A DNA stretch of 64,000 nt from NCBI GenBank assembly GCA_016802295.1, contig JAESIW010000180.1, positions 1,111,188-1,175,187 of the forward strand, given 5' to 3'. The DNA comes from Brachionus rotundiformis (Eukaryota; Rotifera; Eurotatoria; Ploima; Brachionidae). The notes under the pieces were generated by a model that saw only the letters and a program-made list of their open reading frames with translations, was not told the origin of the DNA and did no database searches. Shown one piece after another: positions 44,700-56,193 of the stretch; within the stretch, counting starts at the first letter, position 1; each line of letters starts with the position of its first letter. Both the position numbers and the translations under genes were made by a program.

Positions 44700-46708
44700 T
44701 TTTGAAAAAATTTATATTTTTACCTTCTGAAATAGATGAAATTAAAAAATATTATTTTATTAAATAAAGTTTAAATTCAGCATTCAAAAATTCTTTAATT
44801 TGATTTCTCCCTAAACGAATTAAACTATTAAAAGTAGATTATTTAAATGTTTTTTTTTTTTTTAAATTAATAAAAGTGATTTATCTAAGACCCTAGATCA
44901 ACAGATTTTGTAAGTTGAAAAATTCTTTTAATGAATGGTAGTTTTGTTTTATTCTCACGGGTTTATAAATGACGAGATAATTAATTGTTTGGAGCTCAAT
45001 TTAATCAACTAAAAAGCTTATAAAGAATATAATGTTTTGAAATGAACGACAACATTTTCAGAATTAATTATTATCAAACTAGATCCTGAAAATCAAAACT
45101 AATTTTATTAATTAATTTTTCCAATACCGGTCTTAATTGATTGATAGTAAAAATATTCAAATAAAAGGATCAGAATTACTAAAATTTAATTTTTTCTTTT
45201 AATTTAAAGAAGGTTAAAATCTGGCAAACAAATCACCTGTTTTTCAAAATAAACTTATTTTTTAAATAATTAGACTTTATTTAATTTTTTCAATCTAAAA
45301 TAAAGAATTTCAACCAAAATTAGAGAACAATAATTTTCGAAAATATTTATATGCATGTTGTTATAAACATTTTTTAATTTCTAAACTTATCTTATCTTTG
45401 GAGTCAAATTTAATGCTTTTATAAAAATCAATCGGCATGATTGAATATAAAGTAATTTTGACATGACTCCGCTGGGATTTGGTTAAATTCCCATTTGATT
45501 TGAAAATGAAAATTTGAAGAAAATGTTGCATGAACGATCCAAGTTGGTGGAAATTTTTGCGTCATGTTTGGTCGTTTGAGGAGCTAAAAATTAATACCAA
45601 ACAAAACAAAAAAAATCCCATTTGATGCTAACAATTAAATGATACTCAAATGACGTAATTTAAATATCCGATCTCTTAGTGAAACTGATACCCTAATATA
45701 CATAAAAAACTAGTCTATAATGTATACATTTTTCAAATAGATACAAATGATGAAACTTTAATTAACTTAAATACTGGTGAAATTCTAAATTATAAATTTA
45801 GATGGTAGTTGAGCTAGAGCATTTGTGAGCGCACTGAACCTGTTTTTTCGCTTCAAAAATTAGTTTAATTGAGATAAATCTTGCTACATTTTCTGTAAAA
45901 GCAATTTAATGCTGCCATTTGGCAACAAAGTAGTCTATCTAATATTTCTTGTTCATTACTTGATTAAATAATAAGTCTAATAAAAGAAAATTTAATTCAA
46001 ATTTATTACTTTTTTTATAGCATTTTAAGACAGTGAATAAATTTCACGACCAAGCTATTAATGAGAGTACTTAAGTAAGGCTGAAACTCTTGGCATTTCA
46101 GTGCCAAACAAAAAAAAGATAAATTATTTATCAATTTCACTAATTTGAATAGCGGCTCATTCTTGGCATGGTAAAATGTAAAGCATGACAGAAAAATAGA
46201 TTATTACAATTTGAATAAGAATAATGCTCTTTTCTCATTAGATAAATCACTAATTTTAACTGTTCAAACAAGGAAACATTCGAGCATATTTTTTCCAGCT
46301 ATTTTATTTCCACATAGTACCATGATGATTGATTGAAATTTGTTTTAAAATCACTTCTTGTTTCAATTGATTTATGGTTATGACATTTTTTTTCCTAAAT
46401 TAGTTTTCTTTGCAAACTAAGAACTATTTTTTTTTATTTAAGCTGATTCTAAATTTAAATATTGACAAGGCGTTTAATTGAAAAATGATTAAAGCTTCTG
46501 ATTTTTATTACAAAATATTAAATAAACTGCGCAATTAAATTTTTTAAGTATAATGCTGATTTTTGATCCAAATGTTTGGTTAAATTAACATCATAAAATA
46601 AGTCTATGATCCTTTGTTTAACAGGACAGCTTACATCAATATCAAATAGACACACAATTAGTGCATTTTTATGAATATCTATTTTAAAATTTTAAAATGA
46701 CACCTTGC
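44700..46708. other. Intergenic, AT-rich
   Basis: About 2 kb without a supported gene. A stretch near 45470-45650 is slightly less AT-rich and has no frame. Confidence 0.45.
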
Positions 46709-48080
46709 TTAGGTTAACTCTGAGCATTTACTTGGTTCTAATCGGCTGAAAGCAACTAAATATTCCTCTAAAAGTTCTAAATATTCGTCAAAAGCCTCAG
46801 AGATATGTTCAATGTTAGATAATTGCAGCAGTAAATGGTGACCAAATTTTAGTTTAATTTCATCTTGGGACAAAATTTGGTTGCGAAACACAAGTTTGGT
46901 CTCTCTAGAGTTCAATTTGGAATAAACATTCTCCAATAAATAAAAAATCTGAATAGAAATAAATGAATAAATAAATTTAAATTTAAAATTAAAAAAAAAA
47001 TACTTCATTAGTATGCCTTTTAATTGTTTGCTTTTCGCAGAAAGCCAAATTAGCGAGAACAATGTACTGAATTATCTCGCAGTAAGTCGCGAAATGAATT
47101 GATTTAAAAAATCTAAATAAAAAAAATTATTCCAGAAAATAATGGCTTTTTATTTTTGTAATTTCAACCAACTCGATATTTATTTCGAACAAAAGCATTT
47201 TGCTTTTAAAATGATCTATTGTTTCATAGATAAATTTTTCATCCTGTTGGAAATATTTTTTCAAAATAAATGGATTATCTTTTAATTTTAATTTAATATT
47301 GAATGTAAACAAGATAAAAACTTTATATATATCAAAAATAATTTTAAAAAATGTTAAAAACATTTTAAAATCTATTCGCCGTGAATACTTAAGTATTTTG
47401 CTGATAAACTCTTGTATACGCATTTTGGTCGAGTGCAGTTCTGCCAAGTAGTTTTCATCTAGGCTATCTTTTCGGCCACGGCCATCAGATCTTATGGATA
47501 ATAAATCAATACTCTGACTAAATTTTATTAAGAATTCGCTTAAAAAATTTATATCAGCTGATTTCTGATCCATACTTGCAGCAGTATTGAGAAATGTGTC
47601 CAGAAAATTAAGAAGTTCATTTAAGTCAATGGACTTGTTGGGGGCCATTCTTATCCATGATATAAATAATGTCAAGTAATGGGTATTTTTTATAGTTTGC
47701 CAACTTGAAAATTTAGAAAAAAGCTCTTCGGAAAAAGATAAATCATAAGTTTCGACAAATTTCAAATTTTTAAAAACATAAGTTTTTTTAAGCAGGGAGA
47801 TTAAGTGCTCTGGAAGCGATTGAACTTGTTGGACCAAGGGCTTAATTGAGGATACTTGCGGAATTGTCGGTTTAATATGGCTGGCTATGTAATTTTGACA
47901 GTAATTAGTCTTATCTAATGAAATATATTCTCGACTATTGTCATATTTGTTTTCGATGGTGCATCGACGACGACGCTTGCAATCATTTTCTAACAAGACA
48001 ATTTCCTGTGATGGTGCTGAGAAAATTATTTCAATATCTGAATCTGAATCACTTCCACTACTCAGAACTATTTCTTCCAT
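46709..48080 (-). CDS. Unrecognised helical protein (three exons)
   Basis: I do not recognise this gene. Proposed exons, minus strand: 48080-47173, 47112-47004 and 46948-46709, summing to 1257 nt (418 residues) in frame; the introns are 60 and 55 bp. The first donor (GA/GTTGGT) is weak but is the one that gives the right phase with the clear acceptor TTTATTTAG. The N-terminus, EEIVLSSGSDSDSDIEIIF, is a hydrophobic core next to an acidic Ser/Asp run and looks like a SUMO-interacting motif. A basic patch KRRRR (about residues 35-39) could be a nuclear signal. The rest is predicted mostly helical (many Leu, Ile, Phe, Lys, Glu), ending FDEYLELLEEYLVAFSRL. A nuclear protein is plausible; no catalytic motif is visible. 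Confidence 0.7.
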
Positions 48081-50027
48081 TTTATTTTATCTTTAATATT
48101 TTTATTTATTCTAATTTAGAATAATTTAAAATTTCAAAATTTTATTTTAATATTTTAATTTTTAATATGGACTTTTTTTATAATTATTTTGTCTGCTTAA
48201 ACAAAAAAAGAAAATAAGATCGTATAGAAAAATTTATTTTTGTTACAATTTTGAGATTTTGAGTCGAAACAAGTACTCAAATAGTACTCAAATTTTTGTT
48301 GTTCGTTTGGATCGTTTTATTATGGCTTAAAATACCATTTTATGTAATATTATCAATATTGTTACATGGTGTTCCATAACTAGTTTAACAAAAAAAATTA
48401 TTTTTATTTTTAGTACTAATTAAAAAAATAATATAAGCTTTTCGAAAAAAAAAATTTCATTTTTTGACTATTTACTTTTTAATTGCTGGATAAATGAATA
48501 TGGCACGATACTCCTCTAGAGGATAAATTGATTTATTTTCATGATAGTTGACTCTGAACTCTTTTAAGAAAGCTTTTTGGTCTCCAACATCTCAGAAGAT
48601 TGGAGTCTACTCGCTTATATATGAATTTGTTCCAGACAACTGAGGTCTAGATAAGTTATTCATCGAAGTTAGTATTTGGGAACTCATTCTCATCTGATAT
48701 CTAGTCATCATAATACATAAATTATAAATTCATTTAATACAAAATTTATAATTTTAAAAATAAACAAGTTTATTTCCGATATTTAAACACTTTTCAATGT
48801 TTATCATTTTTTTTTTAAATTATTATTCAACCATTCAGAGATTATTTATTTTCCTTAATCAGCCGCCTAGTTTTATTCGATTATTCTATAAACCTAGTTA
48901 AAGAAATTCGAAAACTTCAAAAATCCATTGATTAAAATTTAAATAAAAGTTAAAATAATCAATAAAGCTTTCTCTAACAAATAAAGATTCTAACAAATCG
49001 AGGTATGGATAATTTTTTTTAAAAACATGATACTTTGAAATAGAAATCTTATTTTTTTTACAGAAATAAAAAAAATTAATATTTTGAATTAAAAATTCCT
49101 GTTGGTGTAGAAACTACTGAACCCAAACGGGGTCCTGGTTAATTAATTAAAATAGACAAAAAGATGAAATCAACTAGAAATTTTTATTAAATAATAGATA
49201 AAAAGACAAAACGCTATACAAAAATATTTTTTATAAGATAAAAGAATTACTAATTTATTAATAGCTTTATAAACTGATTAATATTTTTAGTATACAGTAA
49301 TATTTTGTGGAATAGAACTAGGGGGGTTGATAAAGGAAAACAAATGGATAGACTCTAAATAGTTAAACAATTGTTTTTAAATAAAAATTGTCCATATCCC
49401 ATTTAATTATCAACTCATTTTAATTTTAACTTTTGTATTACTAACCATCTTTATAGAATGATAAAGCTTCAGTGTAAAACAAAGGTTGTGATTCTAATAT
49501 TTGATAAAAAAGATGCCAATCTTAATTTGTGGTTTCAAAATTATTTTAGAATATAACATTTTAAAATTTGTATTTGTTTCTTTGTTTTTAGATTTGCGAT
49601 TTTAAATGGTCGTACTCAAAAATAATAATTTAAAACTTAAAAATTTAGAGTGAATTTTAATAATCAATCTTAATTTCATATATCTGTAATAATGGTCACT
49701 AAATTTTAAACATGAGCTTCAATTTGCCTATTAAATCTCATACCAGTAAGAAAAAGAGCCAGGAATATTTTAGTTTTAAAAAGTTATTTTCTGAATATAT
49801 TGCTTGTAAGACTTTATAGGTAAAATTTTTATAAGTAAATTTCGATTAGCAAGTAAAAGGTGGTGTAAAAATTTTAATTATTAAATTTTATTTTGTTGAA
49901 TCAAAAAATAATTGATCTAAATTTATCTTTTTGCAGTTTTTTGGTAGGATCTTAAGATAAAAATAAAATATATAAATCTAAAAAAAACTAAAAGACTAAT
50001 AATAAATCATAATAGACATCATGATTG
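48081..50027. other. Intergenic, AT-rich
   Basis: No gene or recognised repeat. Bases 48480-48720 are less AT-rich but have no frame. The last part is the 3' flank of the NCKX gene. Confidence 0.45.
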
Positions 50028-53000
50028 TCACCATAAACTGTTGGTACACATTGGTAAGTGCTGCGATGAGCCAAATATATTAAATTCGTACAATGAGGCT
50101 AAAATGATGAATAGAAAGTAAACAAAAAGCAAGAAAAATCCAAGTCGCTTATCCAATTGCCATTTGTTGATCTTCAGCGCAGCTACAAGAACAACCACTG
50201 TACCAAAAAGAGTAATACTTGAATATGTCAGTCCTATAAAAAAAATCAATAGATAAAAATTATATTAAAAATAAATTTTTTGTTTTACCTTTACTTTTGA
50301 CCACAATAAAGCTTTCGGTCATGGTAAAAGATCTGATGGTCCATGGAATTCCAAGACACACTAAAATATCGAAAACATTTGATCCGATAGCGTTCGATAT
50401 AGCCATGTCGCCTTGTCCATTTTTGGCTACTAATAAGCTACTTAAAGCATCTGGTACACTAGCTCCAAACGCAATGAACGTAATGCCCATAATTGTATCC
50501 GGAATTGAAAAAGTATATCCAATCACAGTAATCATCCAAACCATGATGTAGGAGAAGAGAGATAACCATACAAGTGACATTATGAATGTAATGAGAAAAT
50601 ATTTTTGGTAATGCATTTTACGACAATCAGGAACAGTTAAGTGAAGAATGGCTAAAAGAGGCCAACAAACGTAAAACTTGGTTCTCTCGGTAAAGTTTAA
50701 CTCAGAGCTTGGCCACATGAATGGAGTAAAATTTTCAATTGTTTCATTCATGTCAATAAATCGATCATTATCGTCTTTCTGGCTTTGAGTTTCAAAATTT
50801 TCCAACATTGTGGTACTAGTCGTGAGTCTGTTCACATCAGTGGTAAGAGAGTTTTTCATTGTTTTGTAAGCATTTTGTTCAAACTGGTCAATAAGTCCAG
50901 CTTTTGAGTAAATCCAAAATTTGATATTTGAGTCAAATATTAGAGCTATTATGTAAAGCAAATACATTATGAGTAAAGAAAGGCCTTCGTACCAATATAC
51001 ACGTTCGTCCATGATTATCAAAATCATGACTAAGACTGACAAAAGATAAAAGCATGAATCTCTAATTACTGGATAACAACTGAGTCCAATTATCTTAAAG
51101 TAAAAATAAATAAAATAATCAATTCAATATTGATAGGAATTTTTTTTAACACTCGAGGCACCAAAAATGACTCGTTTTAAATCCTCATGTCTTTTGGACA
51201 GATTTAATGGAAATCAATATTCTATGAACTATGTAGATTTTATCTTTTTGTTTAAAAAAAATTAATATACTGTAAAATTACTACCAATGTTTAAAAAATA
51301 TTTTAGATTAAAAAATGCTTGTTGCTTCAAGTGTTAATTCAGATACTCAGATAGATATTATAGATTTTAAATTAATTAAATTAATAATGACTAAAGCTAA
51401 AACAATTATTAAATATCTAATAACATTAATTTTATAATCTTATATTTTCTAGAAAAATTTAATTTAAGTATTTAAATGTTTCTCTTTTTTAAATAATTTT
51501 ATAAAATTAAATAAGAAAAATTTTAAAATAATGTAATGCAAAAAGTATGATTTTCTTGACTATAGTCCTAAAATTAATAGATCTAGATATTTGCTTTTGG
51601 TATTCTAAATGCTGCTATGCTGACAAATTGAAGTTTATAATCCAAAAGTCATAATAGTTTATTTAAATAACTCGGCTTTGTGAAATTTGGTACAGTAGAA
51701 CTGAACAAACAAATGAAATATTTTATAGTTAAGTTTAAAAACTGGTTCCGTAAATGAGATATGGTTTTATAATTTTTTAGCGAAGTGCATTTTTCAGAGT
51801 TTTTGCCAAATACAAGACATAGCACCATGTTGCATCTACAGGATTAAACTAATGAGTATTTTTATGCCTCTCTAATGGTAAATCCAGCACTTTACAAAAA
51901 TAGTATATATATCTATATATGTATATATAATTATATAATAATCGATAAGCATGGTGGGTTGGTTAAAAATAAACGCGCATTAAATACTTAAAAAGCTTTT
52001 TATAATTAAAAATTTCTGATCATAAACTCCTATTTGATAATAATTTTAATTGTCTAACTTGAAAATGCAATCTATGGTCAAAAAAGAGATATATATTTCC
52101 TCTTTTTCCATTAAAAATTGAAAGTTTCTATGGTAAAATAAAAAATTCCCCGTACCGATGTTTAAAAATAATTTTTTAATCCAAATTGTAGACCAAAACC
52201 ATTCTAAAGTAGCTTAATTCAATTGACAGCTTTAATTTTAAGTTGTAAAGCTTTTATTAAGCTAGATTAAATGTTTGACTTAATTGAAAAATTGTCTTTT
52301 AAACAGACTAATACAAATTCCCNNNNNNNNNNNNNNNNNNNNNNNNNNNNNNNNNNNNNNNNNNNNNNNNNNNNNNNNNNNNNNNNNNNNNNNNNNNNNN
52401 NNNNNNNNNNNNNNNNNNNNNNNNNNNNNNNNNNNNNNNNNNNNNNNNNNNNNNNNNNNNNNNNNNNNNNNNNNNNNNNNNNNNNNNNNNNNNNNNNNNN
52501 NNNNNNNNNNNNNNNNNNNNNNNNNNNNNNNNNNNNNNNNNNNNNNNNNNNNNNNNNNNNNNNNNNNNNNNNNNNNNNNNNNNNNNNNNNNNNNNNNNNN
52601 NNNNNNNNNNNNNNNNNNNNNNNNNNNNNNNNNNNTAAATCCAGCACTTTACAAAAATACTATATATATATCTATATATATAAATAATTATATAATAATC
52701 GATAAGCATGGTAGGTTGGTTAAAAATAAACGCGCATTAAATACTTAAAAAGCTTTTTATAATTAAAAATTTCTGATCATAAACTCCTATTTGATAATAA
52801 TTTTAATTGTCTAACTTGAAAATGCAATCTATGGTCAAAAAAGAGATATATATTTCCTCTTTTTCCATTAAAAATTGAAATTTTCTATGGTAAAATAAAA
52901 AATTCCCCGTACCGATGTTTAAAAATAATTTTTCAATCCAAATTGTAGACCAAAACCATTCTAAAGTAGCTTAATTCAATTGACAGCTTTAATTTTAAGT

Positions 53001-53705
53001 TGTAAAGCTTTTATTAAGCTAGATTAAATGTTTGACTTAATTGAAAAATTGTCTTTAAACAGACTAATACAAATTCCCAAGTTATATAATTGTTTATTAC
53101 TCATAAAAACATACCATTCCACTGAGTAGAGAAACAATACTAATCACAAACATGACATTAAATACAGCACTTCCAACCACTGTTCCAATTCCAATGTCAG
53201 CATCCTAAATAACCAATAAATAACCTAGCTAATGAAAATTGTAAATAATTATGAATTTACTTTGGCAAAAAACAGGGAGATTATGGTGGTAGCTAGTTCG
53301 GGAGCAGAGCTTCCAGCTGCCATAAATGTGGCACTTGTTAAAATCAAGTAAAAAAAGTCAAAAATTGAACAAAAAAAAGTACCCTGCTATATCTTCTTTT
53401 ATTGAAAAAACCTGACTTATTGCTCCCAAAGATGGCACAAAGTATTCGTCACAGACAATAGCCAATGCAATGAACATGTATACTCCAATCAATAGGTGAA
53501 ATATGACAGCACCGCTTTGTCTATCATTCTGACTGAAATATGTCTTGGGAAATTGTTCAATATCCGGCTTAACACAATCTAATCCGTTTGTTTTTAGAGT
53601 GCTATTTATTTTACCAAAATGTGATGGATTTGCAAAAAATGGTTTGACGCAAATAATTGCCAATAAAATGCAGACATTTTTGAAAATGTTATATTTTTTG
53701 TTCAT
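50028..53705 (-). CDS. K+-dependent Na+/Ca2+ exchanger, NCKX/SLC24 type (five exons)
   Basis: A plasma-membrane antiporter that expels Ca2+ (with K+) in exchange for Na+. Exons, minus strand: 53705-53383, 53333-53261, 53204-53115, 51093-50289 and 50233-50028; 1497 nt, 498 residues. The N-terminus has a signal-like hydrophobic stretch (VCILLAIICVKPFFA) before a short outside loop and the first membrane span. The alpha-1 repeat is built across two splice sites: GATFMAAGSSAPELATTIIS then DADIGIGTVVGSAVFNVMFV. A cytosolic loop with acidic and Asn/Thr-rich sequence follows. The alpha-2 repeat is ITFIAFGASVPDALSSLLVA with SNAIGSNVFDILVCLGIPW; the Asp of SNVFD is the residue linked to K+ dependence in vertebrate NCKX2. 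Length and order match the family. The 2.0-kb intron between exons 3 and 4 holds a tandem duplication and an assembly gap. Confidence 0.94.
51879..53078. repeat. Tandem duplication with gap in NCKX intron 3
   Basis: The 444 bases 51879-52322 recur as 52636-53078 with about 98% identity. The copies differ mainly in the TA-rich microsatellite near their start plus a few single bases and one-base indels. Both begin TAAATCCAGCACTTTAC and end CAAATTCCC. The gap separates them. Confidence 0.93.
52323..52635. other. Assembly gap (313 N)
   Basis: Undetermined bases between the two copies of the intronic repeat. Frames across it are artefacts. Confidence 0.99.
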
Positions 53706-54675
53706 GCTAAATAATAATCTAGTTGTTCAATCGTTTTACTTATGAACAATTAAAGGAGATAATAGTCAATTAGTTTCAATTAAGTTGATTTAAAAAGCAT
53801 ATTTGATTTATAAAATCATGAAAAAATCATGTCTTAGATTAAATTTGATAAAAAAAGGAGTATTGATTTTAAATAAATCTAAAAATATATACTTAAACAA
53901 AATCAATAAATTTAATTAATGTCGAAAGCCTAAACGGAAGGTTGTGATTAACTTTACTTAAAATTTGACACATTTAGCGGCAATGAAAATTAACTAAAGC
54001 CCATGCTGTTACGTGATCAACATAATATTTTTCAGAAATTAAAAAAAAATGTTTAATTATTCCTCATTTGCATGATTACCAATATAAATCAATTTTATCA
54101 TATTGGTAAAAAAATATTGCATAAAAAAATTTTCGAATAATTAAAAAAATGTAAAATAAAACCATTTATAAGATAAGATTTTTTTTCTAAAAGCTCAATC
54201 AAAAAGCATAAAGTGTTGTGTTGATTCATAAGCTTTAAAAATGAAAAATTATAAATTTTTGGTATTAATTTTGACATACTATTCATATCAAAAAGTTTAT
54301 TTACCATAGCATGAGAAATACTTCCGTCAATTACTATAAAATATGATTTTTAAATTGTTGTTTGACTCTCAATAATATATATAAAATAGTTTTAAAAGGC
54401 TTATAAATTTTTTAAATCAAATGCCGTTGTCGGATATTAAATATTGATTGAAAATAAATTTTCTGATTTTTTAAAGCATTATAGTTTTTAATTATTAATA
54501 TAATAAATTAAGCAAATAAACTTTTCTAATTTTGTTTCACATATTAGAATTTGATTTCTTCTAATTCAAAACAAAAAAAATTATATTTTTTCGATTTATA
54601 AGAAAAAGATTTAAGGAAAACGATATCTTATATTTGAATTTATTATATTAGTTTAATTAGTTCTATGATAATAAA
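53706..54675. other. Upstream region of NCKX
   Basis: AT-rich non-coding DNA; the 69-codon frame at 54098-54307 is low-complexity. No promoter motif recognised. Confidence 0.45.
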
Positions 54676-55125
54676 TAGTGTTGGAATCCGTACAAGCGGA
54701 CCCCAATCCGGCCAAAAGTTTTTAAAACCGTGACCATGTCCGCTTAGCCTGTCAACCTGTAAGCGGGTGGTCATTTGGCCGGACAGCTTGATGGTTCAAT
54801 TTTTAGTACGCCCCAAAAAATAAGGCATTAATTAAATTTAAAGGAATTAAAAAAAAATATATTTTATTAAATTATTTATTTAAAAAAAAAATAAGTTTTT
54901 AGTTTTAATATTTTCTTTTTGCATTTTTCATATTTTATTTAATCTTATCATGTCGGTTTTATTTGTTTATTACATCGTATTTTTATACATCAAAAATTCG
55001 GACCGTTTAGCTGATCGACCAAATGACCTCCTGCCAACAGTCGGGCCGGTTAAGCGAATACGGTCACGGTTTTAAGAAATTTTGGCTGGATTGGTGCCTG
55101 TTTGGATCCCAGAATCCCAACACTA
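54676..55125. mobile_element. MITE with long imperfect terminal inverted repeats
   Basis: A 450-bp element starting TAGTGTTGGAATCC and ending, inverted, GGATTCTAACACTA-like (actual end ATCCCAACACTA). The two ends are complementary over about 130 bases with mismatches: shared blocks include CCAATCC.GCCAAAA, TTAAAACCGTGACC, TCCGCTTA/TTCGCTTA and GGTCATTTGG. The arms are GC-richer than the host DNA. No frame. The end sequence resembles hAT-type MITEs, but I see no clean 8-bp target duplication. Confidence 0.75.
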
Positions 55126-55920
55126 GTGAATAATTAATAATAGGTCCATCATCAGCATCAGTGTCTAAACTATGTGTTCAAGATCTTATATTTAGCTTTT
55201 TTTTAATACTTTTATTTAATAAAATTTAAATATTTTGTATTGGCAATCTAGCCAATCGATCACAATATATCTGCTATCATGTGTCTTTAGACTAGCTTAT
55301 TAGCCTCCTTAACAGCTACTAAAAAGAATAAGATTTGTTTAATTGTAGTTGATCTGATGCTAAAAAATCATCCGGTTTCTTTTTAAAATTGTCTTTTGAT
55401 GTTGCTGCCTAATTAACTAATATTTTAATTTAAAAATGGTCGGTAATTTTAAAGAAAACTATCTATATCTAAACAAATGCCTTGTTCTATGTTAGGCTTT
55501 GGTAGTAATTGCTTTCCACATTTTCAATAATTTGGTCTCTAGTTCCTCTGAACCTGTTGATTGTCTAAGTCTATATTTGATTATTTTGTTTATTAAGTGG
55601 TTTCAGAAAATACCTCGGATCACTTAGAATGGGATCTAAGTCCTTCTTTTTAGCTCAACGATTTAAAGTATAGAAAAATTTTACATCAGAAAACCTAGTT
55701 GTTTCTATAAAGAGTCTGAAATATGTTGGTCGAACCATTGTCATACGGTCAGAACTTTGCCAAGCGGGTTTTGAGCTTAATTTTAGTGAATTTGACTTAA
55801 GAAGTAAGTACAAAGAAATCTTTTTTAAATCTAATTATTAAACTTTCATTTAATTATTAAATTAATTTAATCAAATTTTAATTGAATAATTTTTTTCTCT
55901 CAAAAATGGACCTTAAAGCC
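55126..55920. other. Intergenic between MITE copies
   Basis: No gene seen. A short stretch near 55730-55775 (ACGGTCAGAACTTTGCCAAG) resembles the MITE arm and may be part of an older copy. Confidence 0.4.
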
Positions 55921-56000
55921 TTTTCAACTAATACGGTCACAATTACGGTCTTAAAAAATTTTTTCATGTTTACTGTCCGCTTACACGGACACAAACACTA
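55921..56000. repeat. Terminal fragment related to the MITE at 54676
   Basis: It contains ACGGTCACAATTACGGTCTT, TGTCCGCTTACACGGACA and ends AACACTA, matching the right-hand arm of the 54676-55125 element. The internal TGTCCG..CGGACA is itself a small palindrome. Confidence 0.6.
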
Positions 56001-56193
56001 ATAATAAACAAAAATATATGTTTTAATTATTTATTTAAAAAATTATATATCAACTCACAAAAATATTTATAAATTTTCAAAATAATTTTATATAAAAAAA
56101 AACAGGAAAAAAATATCTTCGAAAATAAATTTCTTCTCGAAGTAAAATATTCAACATTTGCTCAAAAAATATCAGTTGGACCAAGTTAAACCA

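Noticed and set aside
52267..52748. Frames across the second gap
   Set aside because: Artefacts of N bases.
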